10,144 nucleotides of DNA. It comes from an uncultured Oscillospiraceae bacterium. Lineage in GTDB: Bacteria; Bacillota_A; Clostridia; Oscillospirales; Oscillospiraceae. Below the pieces are notes generated by a model. The model was not told the origin of the DNA. It searched no databases and saw nothing but the letters and a program-made list of their open reading frames with translations. Positions 1-5,779 of the stretch are shown piece by piece; the stretch's first letter is position 1, and each line of letters starts with the position of its first letter. The stretch is taken from assembly GCA_900757695.1 (NCBI GenBank), contig CAAEOU010000086.1:1-10144 (forward strand). The letters are read 5' to 3'. The translations under genes and the position numbers were made by a program.

Positions 1-38
1 CTCTTCTTCTCCGGTCAGCAGCTTTGATGTTTCTGTGA

Positions 39-686
39 CGTCATGCATTCACAGAACGGTACAGGAAGTGGTGCAAGCGTATGGGGTATCATTTCTCTGC
101 CTCCAAGGCTTCCGACATCTACACCGACACTCTGGGACACATCGTCACGCTGCCCAAGAACAACAACACCAAACTGCTGATCCAGACGGCAGCAAAGGAG
201 CTGACCGCAATGAATGAGCTGCTGGCTGTTGTGAAGGCGGAGATGATCCGGCTGGCCAAGGAACTGCCGGAGTACGAAACTGTCCATTCCATGTTCGGCG
301 TCGGCGATGTGATAGCGGCTCAGCTTATGGCTGAGATTGGTGATATCCGAAACTATCCTCGCAGAAGCTCCCTTGTAGGGTTTACGGGTGTCGATCCGGA
401 GGTGAACCAATCCGGTAAGATGAAAGCCGAGAGCAATCCTTCCACGAAACGTGGCTCGCCCCATCTGCGGAAAACGCTGTTCCAGCTTATGACGGTTTAC
501 CTGCGTCTCAGCCCCGCTGACGAGGCCGTATACCAGTTTCTAGACAAGAAACGATCCGAGGGAAAGCCCTACTACGTCTACATGACTGCTGGCGCGAATA
601 AGTTCCTACGGATCTACTACGCCAGAGTCAAAGAGTGTATGGCTAAGCTCGAAACATCTCCTGAAACAGCCGACGAAAACGGCTGA
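39..686 (+). pseudogene. IS110-family transposase, C-terminal part, frame interrupted upstream
   Basis: This is the back half of an IS110-family transposase (DEDD/serine recombinase that moves circular intermediates, RNA-guided in studied members). Homology to the family starts just after a stop: the frame reads HAFTERYRKWCKRMGYHFSA from position 42, a stretch normally internal to the protein, yet TGA lies at 36-38. The first ATG available is at 81. The C-terminal Transposase_20 domain is complete: a helix-hairpin-like segment with FGVGDVIAAQLMAEIGD, then VGFTGVDPEVNQSGK, then STKRGSPHLRKTLF, where the catalytic serine of the family is expected, and a normal C-terminus. The frame one base over is open from the window's left edge to about position 217, so a frameshift or small deletion near 36-45 is likely. 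Family assignment is firm. Pseudogene status is less sure because the 5' half lies outside the window. Confidence 0.8.
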
Positions 687-930
687 TTAACTGCAGCTAT
701 CTGTCCAGCCGATGAACGCTCCAGTTCACCGGCAGCTTTGCTATACCCTTTTTACGCTAAGACTTGCTGTGAAATTTTCTTCACTTCGGTCTTGACTTTT
801 TGTTTGCAGACTCATTTCATTTTGATTTGATCGTTTTTAACGTCTGCGGCCATTATAAAAGTTCCGCACCCCATGTAAAAGTCTGTGATTTTTTAAAAAG
901 ATGCATTTTTTTCGATTTCATACGCGTCTC
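687..930. other. Gene-free flank between IS110 relic and SDR gene
   Basis: I see no credible coding sequence here. The stretch turns AT-rich after about 740. It holds one weak hairpin (759-793) and two similar short segments, TATAAAAGTTC near 855 and TGTAAAAGTCT near 876, which could be remnants of another insertion element's end. In the IS1111 subgroup of IS110 elements the guide (bridge) RNA lies downstream of the transposase, so a decayed guide-RNA region is possible, but nothing in the sequence proves it. The right boundary of the IS cannot be placed because these elements lack clear terminal inverted repeats. Confidence 0.4.
759..801 (+). terminator. Weak hairpin after transposase, possible terminator
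   Basis: AAGAC (759-763) pairs with GTCTT (789-793), and inside it GTGAA (769-773) pairs with TTCAC (780-784), around an ATTTTC loop and separated by a small internal loop. GACTTTTTG follows, giving a short T-run. The stem is AT-rich and interrupted, so this is only a possible terminator of the IS110 transcript. Confidence 0.3.
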
Positions 931-981
931 AAAATGACAAAAAGGGGCGCAAGTGGTCAACGGCAGATCACTTGCGCCCCT
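931..981 (-). terminator. Rho-independent terminator of the minus-strand SDR gene
   Basis: A perfect 13-bp inverted repeat, AGGGGCGCAAGTG at 943-955 and its complement at 969-981, encloses a 13-base loop. Read on the minus strand, the stem runs into TTTTTGTCATTTT. It begins 12 bases past the stop of the SDR gene at 993. The plus-strand side has no T-run, so it acts on the minus-strand transcript. Confidence 0.9.
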
Positions 982-992
982 CGAATGCATGA

Positions 993-1787
993 TCAGTTCA
1001 AAAGCATACCGCCATCCACGGGGATATTAACGCCGGTGATATAGCCGGCGGCATCCGACGCCAGGAACAGCGCACTTCCGGCAATATCCTCCACCTGCCC
1101 GAAGCGGCGCATGGCGATAGCCTTCAGCACGGCGTTGGCGTTCTTTTCGTCGGCACGCACGTCACTGGTCATGTCGGTGACAATGGTGCCGGGGGCAATG
1201 GAATTGACGGTGATGCCGTAGCGGGCCCACTCGTTTGCCATGACCCGGGTCAAATGCAGGACGCCCGCCTTTGCAGCGGCATAGGCAGAGGTGTACTTTG
1301 CGCTTTTCAGTCCTGCCACGGAGGCCATATTGATAATACGGTAGGGCATGGATGTGCCATCACGGCCCTGCTTCTTCATCTGTTCGGCGGCGAGGGTAGA
1401 CAGTCGGAACACAGCCGTCAGGTCCGCGTCAAAGGTGCCGCTCCATTCCTCCATAGTCATATCAAAGAGCGGGAATTCCCGTCCACCTACACCGGCATTG
1501 TTTACAAGAATATCAATGCGGCCAAAGCGTTCTACGGTCTGCTCGATCAGCGCGCGGCGGGCATCCTCCTGGGTGACATCTGCGGCAATGCCAACGACCC
1601 GGCCTTGGGAATCCATCTCCTGGGCGGCTTTGGTGCAGGCTTCCTGCTTGCGGCCGGTAATGACAACAGTTGCGCCGTATGCGCAAAGGGTGCGTGCAAT
1701 ACCGTGGCCGATGCCTCGGGTGCCGCCCGTTACGATGGCGACTTTGCCTTCCAGAGAAAAACTGGGGATCGAATTTGTGCCTTTCAT
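993..1787 (-). CDS. SDR family NAD(P)-dependent oxidoreductase (classical, FabG-like)
   Basis: This 264-residue classical short-chain dehydrogenase/reductase interconverts an alcohol and a ketone/aldehyde with NAD(P)(H) in the cytoplasm. A Rossmann glycine motif TGGTRGIG is at residues 20-27, NNAG at 96-99, catalytic Ser156 in NMASVAG, and Tyr169/Lys173 in YAAAK; the C-terminus has the usual PVDGG. Beta-2 ends in TGRK, where an Arg instead of an Asp suggests NADP(H) preference. The fourth member of the catalytic tetrad, normally Asn in an NLTG context, is Asp122 (DADLTAVF, codon GAC). The ATG is preceded by TAAGGAG at a good distance, and the gene ends at a strong terminator. It is divergent from the LysR regulator, the classic arrangement for a regulator and its target. 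It shares an IPSF segment before the Rossmann fold with the second SDR at 7487. Substrate is unknown. Confidence 0.93.
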   Translation of the reverse strand: MKGTNSIPSFSLEGKVAIVTGGTRGIGHGIARTLCAYGATVVITGRKQEACTKAAQEMDSQGRVVGIAADVTQEDARRALIEQTVERFGRIDILVNNAGVGGREFPLFDMTMEEWSGTFDADLTAVFRLSTLAAEQMKKQGRDGTSMPYRIINMASVAGLKSAKYTSAYAAAKAGVLHLTRVMANEWARYGITVNSIAPGTIVTDMTSDVRADEKNANAVLKAIAMRRFGQVEDIAGSALFLASDAAGYITGVNIPVDGGMLLN

Positions 1788-1937
1788 AACAGTCTCCTTA
1801 TTGCGGTATTTGCAAATTTACATTCTTATGATATTATATATCCTAGCGTTTACTGCTGGAAAAATCCAATATATGTTTTCAAAGAATTGATAGGGTGTTT
1901 TCAATCATTCGTTCTTTGGCATAGAAAGGAGCGTAGT
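1788..1937. promoter_or_regulatory. Divergent SDR/LysR promoter region
   Basis: This 150-base AT-rich gap separates two divergent starts. On the minus strand a perfect TATAAT lies at 1838-1833 with no good -35, as expected for an activator-dependent promoter. On the plus strand TTGCAA (1810-1815), 16 bases, then TATTAT (1832-1837) could serve the regulator, overlapping the SDR -10. An AT-rich dyad (GATAT...ATATC, 1829-1841) sits on the overlap. TATTGGATTTTT, minus strand 1871-1860, resembles a segment ahead of the CoA-transferase. The ribosome sites are at 1793-1800 (minus) and 1925-1931 (plus). Promoter assignments are by eye and tentative. Confidence 0.45.
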
Positions 1938-2885
1938 ATGCAGCTTCACCAGCTTGAACAGTTCTGCGCTGTGGCGCAGGCGGAACATATGTCGCAGGCG
2001 GCCAAAGCCCTGCATATATCACAGCCCACCCTCAGTCTGAATATCACCCGTCTGGAGGATGAACTGGGGGTCCGGCTTTTTGACCGTGTTGGGCGGAATA
2101 TCAAACTGAACCAATATGGCCATGCGTTCCTTTTTCATGTGGAGCAGGCGCTGAATGAACTGGCGGCAGCCCGGCAGGCAGTCATGCAGCTGGATCAAAA
2201 GGGCTCCAATAAAATCTCCATTGCAGACGCCATTCGCAACAACACCTATGCGATCCTGAGCGCATATATGGCGGTCAAGCCTTCGGTGGAGCTGATGCAT
2301 CAGACGGCCACCGTGCCGGAAATCATCAGCCTGCTGCGGGATGAGCGGATCGATCTTGCGATTGCAGCCGCGAGCAGCAAAGCGACCTTTGATATGGATA
2401 TTCGCTGGGTTCCGGCCTGCCACACACGATTGATGATCCTGGTACCGGAGGATCACCGCTTTGCGAAACGTGAGAAAATATCCCTGCATGAATTGGCGGG
2501 GGAACCACTGATGGGTCCGATCCCCAATTTTGATGTTCGTGATTGCTTTGACCACTACTGTGAGCAGTCGGGCTTTGTGCCGAATTATGTCTATACCTCC
2601 ATCAAGCCGTTCCTCTTTAACCAGCTGACCCGGGAACGGGGGTATATCGCATTGATTGCAGAGGCCCTTTGGACCGGAAACAGCTTAAACGCTGACGCAC
2701 AGAGCGCCAAGGGAACCTCCCCCTATATGGATATCAGCGGCATTGTCGGCGTGCAGATCGAAGATCCCGTCTGCACCGTGGACTACGGAATCCTGACCAG
2801 CAAAAAGCACCATCTTTCCGGAGAAAAGGAGGATTTTCTGGCCTTTGTCCAATCGTTCCTCCAAACCAGGATGGCCGAACTTTAA
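1938..2885 (+). CDS. LysR family transcriptional regulator
   Basis: This 315-residue protein has the normal LTTR length and layout. An N-terminal winged helix-turn-helix spans residues 1-60, with the recognition region MSQAAKALHISQPTLSLNIT (18-37) followed by RLEDELGVRLFDR. A linker helix leads to a periplasmic-binding-protein-like effector domain from about residue 90 to the end. I placed the start at 1938 because AAAGGAG (1925-1931) lies 6 bases upstream and the HTH begins directly after it. The same frame is open upstream to 1254, but that part only shadows the minus-strand SDR. LTTRs usually bind a small metabolite and activate a divergent target while repressing themselves. Here the divergent SDR gene and the CoA-transferase operon downstream are the likely targets. 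The gene ends at its own terminator, so it is probably a separate transcript. Confidence 0.95.
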   Translation: MQLHQLEQFCAVAQAEHMSQAAKALHISQPTLSLNITRLEDELGVRLFDRVGRNIKLNQYGHAFLFHVEQALNELAAARQAVMQLDQKGSNKISIADAIRNNTYAILSAYMAVKPSVELMHQTATVPEIISLLRDERIDLAIAAASSKATFDMDIRWVPACHTRLMILVPEDHRFAKREKISLHELAGEPLMGPIPNFDVRDCFDHYCEQSGFVPNYVYTSIKPFLFNQLTRERGYIALIAEALWTGNSLNADAQSAKGTSPYMDISGIVGVQIEDPVCTVDYGILTSKKHHLSGEKEDFLAFVQSFLQTRMAEL

Positions 2886-2901
2886 CAGCAAATTTTTATA
2901 T

Positions 2902-2946
2902 GGGCGTACCGTAACTCTTTTGTTTGCGGTGCGCCCGTTTTTATTT
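2902..2946 (+). terminator. Rho-independent terminator of the LysR gene
   Basis: GGGCGTACCG (2902-2911) pairs with CGGTGCGCCC (2927-2936) as a 10-bp stem with one U-G pair and a 15-base loop. GTTTTTATTTA follows. It starts 16 bases after the regulator's stop codon, separating it from the operon downstream. Confidence 0.88.
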
Positions 2947-2978
2947 ACCCAGGTTTTAACAAATCATTTAATCCAGCC

Positions 2979-3011
2979 TATTGGTTCATTGCGTTTGTGT
3001 ATTGGTATTTT
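2979..3011 (+). repeat. Direct repeat TATTGGT, 21-bp spacing, possible operator
   Basis: TATTGGT occurs at 2979-2985 and again at 3000-3006, exactly 21 bp apart (two helical turns), the second copy overlapping the proposed -35 element. The downstream copy extends to TATTGGTATTTT (3000-3011). This matches 10 of 12 positions of TATTGGATTTTT on the minus strand in the SDR/LysR gap. It may be a binding site for the adjacent LysR protein, although LTTR sites are more often T-N11-A dyads. Confidence 0.35.
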
Positions 3012-3031
3012 ACCCGCGAAAATGATAGAAT
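3002..3031 (+). promoter_or_regulatory. Candidate sigma-70-type promoter of the CoA-transferase operon
   Basis: TTGGTA (3002-3007, 4 of 6 to consensus), an 18-base spacer and TAGAAT (3026-3031, 5 of 6) form a plausible promoter. It lies between the LysR terminator and the start at 3106. Transcription would begin near 3038, giving a leader of about 68 bases. The imperfect -35 fits an activator-assisted promoter. Assigned by eye. Confidence 0.45.
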
Positions 3032-3041
3032 TTTTATAAAA

Positions 3042-3074
3042 GAGATGCTCTGGCCAGCGCAAATGGCACATCTC
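3042..3074 (+). other. Stem-loop at the 5' end of the operon leader
   Basis: GAGATG (3042-3047) pairs with CATCTC (3069-3074), and inside it GCCA (3053-3056) pairs with TGGC (3064-3067), with an unequal internal loop. If the promoter at 3002-3031 is right, this hairpin sits a few bases from the transcript's 5' end, a position where hairpins protect mRNA from decay. No T-run follows on the plus strand, so it is not a plus-strand terminator. Confidence 0.35.
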
Positions 3075-3105
3075 AAAAACAGTAGATCGAATAGGAGTTT
3101 TTCAG

Positions 3106-4398
3106 ATGGATTTGAACAAGCTGTACCAACAGAAAAAAGCGTCTGTAGACGAATGTCTCAATCTCATCCGGGATAATGACCGGATCGTGTTTGGCAAAGA
3201 GCGCAATGAACCGGTGATGTTCTGTGACCGGCTCCACACCCTCAAGGGCCGTGTGTCCGGTGTTACCGTCCTGAAAGGCCGTACCGGAAACAGCGAATTT
3301 CTGCGTACCGAGGGAATGGGCGAAAGCATCATGGCCCATGCGGATTTCTATGGACTGCAGTGGAGTTCTTACCAGAACATGGGCAACGCCTTGTTTGTGG
3401 CCACGGCCATCAATGACGCCGCCGCATATTATGGAGAGTTCTGGGATCCCAACGTATTTGTCGCCGCTGTGTGCCCCATGGATGAGGAAGGAAATTTCCA
3501 GGTGGGCATGAGCCTGATGTGGGAAAAGGATTTCTATGACCGTCACCCGGAAAAGGTGATTCTGGAGGTCAATCCCAACATCCCCCGCACCCATGGTGGC
3601 TTCCTTATCAACATAAATGATGTGACGGCTCTTTATGAAAACGACCAGGCACTCAGCGAAATTACGCCCATGCCCTTTACCGATGTGGAGGCAAAGATCG
3701 GCGAATATGTTGCGTCTCTGGTCAAGGACGGCGATACCATTCAGCTTGGTATCGGCGGCATTCCCGACGCGGTGGCGAAGAAGCTGCAGGATCATAAGGA
3801 TTTGGGCCTGCACACAGAAATGTTCACCACCGAGATCGGCAGGATGATCAAAAAGGGTGTCATTACCGGTGAGCGGAAGAACTTCCATAAGGGCGAGCAT
3901 CTGGGCGTGTTTATCAGCGGACTGCAGGAACTGTATGATACAGTCAGCAGCAATGAAAAATGTATTTTCATGCCCGGAAGCTATGTGGTCGATCCCATGA
4001 ATATCATGAAAAACGATAACATGGTTTCTATCAATACCTGCATCGAAATGGACCTGACGGGGCAGGTGTGCGGTGAATCGGTGGGAACCCGGCAGGTCTC
4101 CGGCCCCGGCGGATGTTTTGCGTTCGCCTACGGCGCTATCCACTCCAAGGGCGGACGCGGTATTCTGGCGTTCCCGTCCAAGACGGCCAAGGGCTATTCC
4201 AAAATCAAAAGCACGCTCACGCCGGGCGCGCAGGTTACCATCCCCCGGCCCTATGTGGACTGCATAGTGACGGAATACGGCATCGCCTACATGAGAGGCC
4301 GCACACTGACCCAGCGGGTACATAATCTGGTGGCCATTGCGCATCCCGATGACCGGGCAGAGCTGCTCCGGCAGGCCCGGGAACTGCACTATATCTAA
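3106..4398 (+). CDS. Acetyl-CoA hydrolase/transferase family CoA-transferase (4-hydroxybutyrate CoA-transferase-like)
   Basis: This 430-residue protein has the length of the AbfT/Cat2/butyryl-CoA:acetate CoA-transferase group. These cytoplasmic enzymes move CoA from a donor such as acetyl-CoA or butyryl-CoA to an organic acid through a glutamyl-CoA intermediate. The N-terminal acetyl-CoA hydrolase/transferase domain covers about residues 5-190. The glycine-rich LGIGGIPDAV (204-213) leads to LHTEMF (225-230), where Glu228 is the expected nucleophile. The C-terminal domain carries INTCIEMDLTGQV, GESVGTRQVSGPGG and the TEYGIAYMRGRT signature (369-380). Where relatives usually read GGQxDF, this protein has GGCFAF (296-301). 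AGGAG lies 8 bases before the ATG. It is the first gene of the plus-strand series and ends 30 bases before the MFS gene. With the AbfD-like gene downstream, it probably activates a hydroxy acid before dehydration. The exact acid is unknown. Confidence 0.9.
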   Translation: MDLNKLYQQKKASVDECLNLIRDNDRIVFGKERNEPVMFCDRLHTLKGRVSGVTVLKGRTGNSEFLRTEGMGESIMAHADFYGLQWSSYQNMGNALFVATAINDAAAYYGEFWDPNVFVAAVCPMDEEGNFQVGMSLMWEKDFYDRHPEKVILEVNPNIPRTHGGFLININDVTALYENDQALSEITPMPFTDVEAKIGEYVASLVKDGDTIQLGIGGIPDAVAKKLQDHKDLGLHTEMFTTEIGRMIKKGVITGERKNFHKGEHLGVFISGLQELYDTVSSNEKCIFMPGSYVVDPMNIMKNDNMVSINTCIEMDLTGQVCGESVGTRQVSGPGGCFAFAYGAIHSKGGRGILAFPSKTAKGYSKIKSTLTPGAQVTIPRPYVDCIVTEYGIAYMRGRTLTQRVHNLVAIAHPDDRAELLRQARELHYI

Positions 4399-4428
4399 AT
4401 TTTGAGTCGGTAAAGGAAGTGAGCCGCT

Positions 4429-5622
4429 TTGGTTTCCCAGAAGCGGAATTTGAGACTTGTTGTGGTTGAGGGAATTGTGGCCAATCTGCTGTTTGGCACC
4501 TTGTTTGTGTGGTCCATTCTGCGGAATCCGCTCCTGGAGCTGTTCCCCGATTGGAACGACGGCATGCTGTCGGTCATCTTCGGCATCCACAACCTGTTTA
4601 CCTGTGCAGGCATCCTTCTTGGAGGACAGCTCTGCAAGCGTATCCCAACAAGAAAGGTCTTTTGCTTGTTTGCGGTGCTGACGGTGGTCGGCCTTATGGG
4701 CTTTGCCCTCCTGCCCGTCGATCATCCCAGCATTGCGTATGCGATGACATTTGTTTTGTTCTGCTGCTTTGCCGCCACGGGTGTTGGCATTGGCATCAAT
4801 GTGGTGCAGTCCACTACCATTCCGTGGTTTCCGCAGCGGAGCGGCGCCATTTCCGGCGCGCTGTATATGGCCCTGGGCGTATCCTCTGTGATTCTGGCGG
4901 CTATTGCCCAGCGTTTGCTGCCGGTCATGGGTGTCAAATTCGTCATGCCGGTATTTGGGGCTATTATTTTGGCCGTGTCTGTTGCGATACTCTGTGACAA
5001 GAACAGCATCACCCCACCCGAAACCGCCACAGTCAGCAATACGGAACAGTCGGGGCTCAGACCCAAGGAGATGCTGAAAACCGCAGCCTTTTGGGTGCTG
5101 ATATTTTGGAACATCTGCCTTCGCACCTCGGGTCTGATCCTGCTGGATCATGCGGCCAGCATGGCGGCGGCCTTTGGCGGGCTGGCGCTCACGGCAATGC
5201 TGATTGCTCCGGCCAATGGACTTGGCAGCATTTCTGTGGGTATTGCCATGGATAAACTGGGCATTCGGCGGATCATGCATGTGGACGCGCTGATCATGGT
5301 CGGGGCGGGCATCCTGCTCTGCCTGGGCGTTGCAATGGCAACGTATCCGCTCATTTTCATCGGGCTGATCCTCGGTGGCTTTGCCTATGGCGGTTCCAGC
5401 AGTTCTTTTGCAGCGTCGGTCAAGAATCGCTTTGGCACGAAGTTCTATACCCAGAACTTTGCCATTTCCAATTTGGCCATTGGCTGTGCGGCACTGCTGG
5501 AATCCACCTCTGGCTCAGTCCTTGACGCAACCGGCGGCTACGGCATGGTAATGCTGATGGTACCGGTGCTGGCGGGAATTGCGCTGGTGCTGGCAGTCAC
5601 AGCAGGGAAAGCGAAGGTATAA
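4429..5622 (+). CDS. MFS transporter, oxalate/formate antiporter-like
   Basis: This 397-residue integral membrane protein has about 12 hydrophobic segments in two sets of six, split by a polar loop at about residues 190-215. Family signs include the N-terminal LLFGTLFVWSI (20-30), a degenerate MFS loop 2-3 motif GGQLCKRIPTRK (65-76), and RFGTKFYTQNFA (334-345) in the second half, typical of the oxalate/formate antiporter (OFA) group that carries small carboxylates. The start is TTG at 4429: AAGGAAG (4413-4419) lies 9 bases upstream, and the N-terminus MVSQKRNLRLVVVEG precedes the first membrane helix as in relatives. The first in-frame ATG is far inside helix 2. It follows the CoA-transferase by 30 bases and is surely co-transcribed. 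The substrate is presumably the acid or ester handled by the operon, possibly exchanged for a product. Confidence 0.9.
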   Translation: MVSQKRNLRLVVVEGIVANLLFGTLFVWSILRNPLLELFPDWNDGMLSVIFGIHNLFTCAGILLGGQLCKRIPTRKVFCLFAVLTVVGLMGFALLPVDHPSIAYAMTFVLFCCFAATGVGIGINVVQSTTIPWFPQRSGAISGALYMALGVSSVILAAIAQRLLPVMGVKFVMPVFGAIILAVSVAILCDKNSITPPETATVSNTEQSGLRPKEMLKTAAFWVLIFWNICLRTSGLILLDHAASMAAAFGGLALTAMLIAPANGLGSISVGIAMDKLGIRRIMHVDALIMVGAGILLCLGVAMATYPLIFIGLILGGFAYGGSSSSFAASVKNRFGTKFYTQNFAISNLAIGCAALLESTSGSVLDATGGYGMVMLMVPVLAGIALVLAVTAGKAKV

Positions 5623-5690
5623 CACTTCTGCGGCTGCACTGCTGGAAAACAAGTATTTCATTTGTGGGACCATACCTCCCAACGCCAAGC

Positions 5691-5728
5691 GCAGCCCGGT
5701 CCCGAAGGGGAACAAGGGATCGGGCTGC
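5691..5728 (+). other. Strong intercistronic stem-loop before the dehydratase gene
   Basis: GCAGCCCGGTCCC (5691-5703) pairs with GGGATCGGGCTGC (5716-5728) as a 13-bp GC-rich stem with one G-U pair and a 12-base loop. No T-run follows directly; the next 30 bases are AT-rich (ATTTATGATAATTATTTATT). It could be a partial terminator/attenuator after the MFS gene or a processing and stabilising hairpin that sets the 5' end of a separate mRNA for the strongly expressed dehydratase. Confidence 0.55.
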
Positions 5729-5765
5729 AGGCAATCTGGTATTTATGATAATTATTTATTTTGAT

Positions 5766-5771
5766 AGGAGG
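5766..5771 (+). promoter_or_regulatory. Consensus Shine-Dalgarno of the dehydratase gene
   Basis: A full AGGAGG is placed 8 bases before the ATG at 5780 within an AT-rich, unstructured leader. It is the best ribosome site of the complete genes in the series and agrees with the gene's optimised codon use, indicating high translation. Confidence 0.85.
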
Positions 5772-5779
5772 AAATTATA

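Noticed and set aside
15..464. 149-codon minus-strand frame opposite the transposase
   Set aside because: The plus strand clearly encodes the IS110 domain; the antisense translation has no family features.
1254..1937. Upstream in-frame extension of the LysR gene (228 extra codons)
   Set aside because: The extension lies opposite the SDR gene and across the divergent promoter. The HTH domain and a ribosome site place the true start at 1938.
3073..5280. 735-codon open frame on the minus strand opposite the CoA-transferase and MFS genes
   Set aside because: It spans two well-supported genes and their junction, has a His/Gln/Arg-rich composition typical of a reverse shadow of GC-rich coding DNA, and shows no domain or ribosome site.
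5747..5765. Promoter-like AT-rich GATAAT just before the dehydratase
   Set aside because: No acceptable -35 at 16-18 bases upstream; the sequence is better explained as an unstructured leader.
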